A stretch of 64,000 nucleotides of DNA from Sulfurimonas sp. HSL-1716. Its GTDB lineage: Bacteria; Campylobacterota; Campylobacteria; Campylobacterales; Sulfurimonadaceae. The stretch spans positions 1,984,001 to 2,048,000 of the forward strand of contig NZ_CP147918.1 of the NCBI RefSeq assembly GCF_039645975.1, in the 5' to 3' direction. The notes below the pieces were generated by a model. It was given only the letters and a program-made list of their open reading frames with translations, did not search any database and was not told the origin of the DNA. The position numbers were made by a program, and so were the translations under genes. Shown piece by piece: positions 62,294 to 64,000 of this stretch (positions are counted from its first letter, which is position 1; every line of letters begins with the position of its first letter).

Positions 62294-64000
62294 CCACGTC
62301 CACACAGATATACAAATTCACAATACTGACATTTGCTTTCATCTTCGGTTTTGTCAAAACTAAAACTTTTTTGTTCAAGCATCTCTTTTAGATGTCTTTG
62401 TAAAAGCTCCAGTTTCTCTTCAAGGAGTGTTTCGTCCACGATCTTTCCACTGTTTAAATCATAATATCCGCAAGCGTCTACCTTTTTGATCGTCGAGGCC
62501 AGAAGATAGTAAAACTCTAGTTGAAAATCCGTAGCTTTTTGAAGTGTTCTTGTTGTATAGGAAGGATACTTTCCGCTTTTATAGTCAAGTACGAAAAGTT
62601 TTTCCTCTTTTATATCGATCCTGTCTATCTGACCTGTAAGTTCCATACCGGCAAACTTGCATGTAAGCGATTTTTCACAATCATAGACCGCATACCCCTG
62701 CTCAAATCTTTGCATCTCGTTTTCTACGAAAGAATTCAATTTCTTGTTCCAGAGTTTTAATTGGTAGTGCTCCAGAGAACTGCTTCCGCTGATACGTTCG
62801 AGTTCTTTATATATCGCACTTTGCAGCTCCCTTTTGTCCGTGTAAACGGATCTTTTCAAATAAACGTTTCTGAGGGCTTCATGCAGATCCTGTCCTATTT
62901 TGTTTTCTGTCGGAAAATCCTGCGGAAACTCATGTTTTTCAAGCTGCATGATATATCTATTGTAATACCTTCTTCTACACTCCAAAAACGTTTTCAGCGA
63001 TGTCGCAGAAAGTCTTATTTTTGAAAAATCATATTCACCTGTTATCTCTTCATCCGATTCTTTTTTCTCTTGCGGCACGTTTTTATGCAGTATGGCTGCA
63101 AATGCCGCTTCGTTCTCTATCTCTTTTGTTTCTATACCGAGCTGCGTTAAGAATCTTGAGGGCATCGAAGATGTCGAAGCGACGTAAGAGATGCTTACAT
63201 ATTGTGCTCTGTCGATAAGCAGCGCGTAGTAATGTTTTTGCAGGTTTTCCCTGTCGTTTTGCGTCGGCAAATTTGCAAGAGCTCTGATATCCGAGTTTAA
63301 GAACAGATCCTTTTCACTTCTTTTAGGAACATCAGAGTCGTTAAAATCGACCATAATGACACCTTTGTAGCGAACATATCTGCTCTCAAGCACGCCCATC
63401 ACGGTTATCTTTCCTCCTCGAACGTCATCCACGCTTCTTTGGGCAAGTCTTTGCATGAAAAGATGAAGAGTCGACCTAAGATTAAACTCTTCATACAGAT
63501 ATTTTAATCGTACAAAACCGTACAGCTCCTCTTCGATCACCTTTTTATGCGAACTTATCCGTAAAGAGTCTGTATATCTTTCTATCAGCTCTTTAAAATC
63601 CACTTTTTTCATATCGGCGTAATAGATCGGAGACAGGAGCTCGTAAAATGACGATCCGTATCTTTGCACTCTTGCACCGTTTTGTACAGTGGGATTTTCT
63701 ATATATTCGCATACAGCATTTAGATGCATATAGGCTTCGGTTCGTTTGAAATCCTCTCCCATAGCAAAGTTAAAGTTCGTTTGATCGTCATACAGTCTTA
63801 AAATGGATGCAAACGACTCATTGGGAAGTATGACCACGATATCTTCGGGCTTTAAGCCTTTTTGGATATATTCATAAACCTTCTGCTTTACAAAAGCGGC
63901 CTGCAACAGACGCTCACTAAAACCGCTGCATTCGATATCGGTATTTTTAAATATTTTTTGCGCATCTAAAATCTTTTTACCGTTAAAATCCAAAAGATAG
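62290..64000 (-). CDS. addB: AddB-like nuclease, 5' part outside window
   Basis: At least 569 residues are visible; the frame stays open to the right edge, so the N-terminal helicase-like part is cut. The C-terminal half is a RecB-type nuclease with LSATSLKTFLECRRRYYNRYI, then LDYKSGKYPSYTT (PD-(D/E)XK core) and CQYCEFVYLCG. These Cys plus the one in ECRRRYY form the four-ligand iron-sulfur site typical of AddB and related 4Fe-4S nucleases. Together with the downstream AddA-like protein it forms the end-resection enzyme. The name is by pattern; the missing start prevents full comparison. Confidence 0.85.
   Translation of the reverse strand, partial: YLLDFNGKKILDAQKIFKNTDIECSGFSERLLQAAFVKQKVYEYIQKGLKPEDIVVILPNESFASILRLYDDQTNFNFAMGEDFKRTEAYMHLNAVCEYIENPTVQNGARVQRYGSSFYELLSPIYYADMKKVDFKELIERYTDSLRISSHKKVIEEELYGFVRLKYLYEEFNLRSTLHLFMQRLAQRSVDDVRGGKITVMGVLESRYVRYKGVIMVDFNDSDVPKRSEKDLFLNSDIRALANLPTQNDRENLQKHYYALLIDRAQYVSISYVASTSSMPSRFLTQLGIETKEIENEAAFAAILHKNVPQEKKESDEEITGEYDFSKIRLSATSLKTFLECRRRYYNRYIMQLEKHEFPQDFPTENKIGQDLHEALRNVYLKRSVYTDKRELQSAIYKELERISGSSSLEHYQLKLWNKKLNSFVENEMQRFEQGYAVYDCEKSLTCKFAGMELTGQIDRIDIKEEKLFVLDYKSGKYPSYTTRTLQKATDFQLEFYYLLASTIKKVDACGYYDLNSGKIVDETLLEEKLELLQRHLKEMLEQKSFSFDKTEDESKCQYCEFVYLCGRG

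Noticed and set aside
1-64000. tRNA, rRNA or CRISPR arrays
   Set aside because: No cloverleaf, rRNA signature or regularly spaced direct repeats were recognised in any gap.

Overview
The window looks like chromosomal DNA of a Campylobacterota (epsilonproteobacterial) bacterium, most like the sulfur-oxidising Sulfurimonas/Sulfurovum/Sulfuricurvum group. The evidence is the gene content and order: a glutamine synthetase with Phe at the adenylylation Tyr, a MlaA-MlaC-RND operon, a Rieske/cytochrome b/di-haem cytochrome c1 complex, four-subunit pyruvate:ferredoxin oxidoreductase, and a hom-aminotransferase-two envelope proteins-SpoU methylase-rsmI-rpmE-rsmE run that I recall from Campylobacter jejuni in the same order. 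Genus cannot be fixed from the sequence alone. Coding density is very high, many genes overlap by 1-4 nt, and no gap without a gene exceeds 300 nt. I saw no tRNA, rRNA, CRISPR array, integrase or complete insertion sequence.

Layout. 1-5.3 kb (minus strand): partial glnA, then an RND transporter, mlaC and mlaA (outer-membrane lipid transport). 5.4-9.2 kb (plus): ilvE, an SPFH/prohibitin protein, hisIE and two DUF2393-like membrane proteins. 9.2-14.3 kb (minus): radical SAM protein, purF, dapB, trxB, a redox-dead thioredoxin-fold membrane protein, trxA. 14.4-25.5 kb: a Tsx-like porin (plus), then on minus yraN, a formate-dehydrogenase-like molybdoenzyme, an SDR, hom, an aminotransferase, envelope proteins, and rRNA/ribosome genes. 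25.5-29.4 kb: pterin/molybdopterin/queuosine genes moeA, queD, queE, moaA; queD and queE are separated by a MITE-like inverted-repeat element. 29.5-34.6 kb: bc1 complex, small envelope proteins and ung.

34.7-40.1 kb is a sharply AT-rich island (about 20-27% GC in lines counted by hand) between ung and mnmG. It carries three tightly coupled genes: an unrecognised protein with a possible winged-helix segment, a P-loop ATPase, and a large protein ending in a PD-(D/E)XK nuclease-like domain. A D12-class adenine-N6 methyltransferase follows. The combination looks like a restriction- or BREX-like anti-phage system that I cannot match to a named type, and it is the best candidate for an undescribed system here.

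40.2-52.3 kb: mnmG, ppnP, a PAS/GGDEF diguanylate cyclase, rubredoxin, a Sel1-repeat protein, riboflavin synthase, a stand-alone FlhB C-terminal-domain protein, then a peptide-modification operon (retropepsin-like protease, RimK ATP-grasp ligase, AstE/AspA-like deacylase, M42-like peptidase), and an MnmD-like tRNA methyltransferase with two small unknown partners. 52.4-58.6 kb (minus): a GC-rich multi-hairpin element, porCDAB, a HAD phosphatase, a SAM methyltransferase and a peptide-binding protein. 58.6-64 kb (minus): rpsI, rplM and an AddA/AddB-like helicase-nuclease pair, the second running off the right edge.
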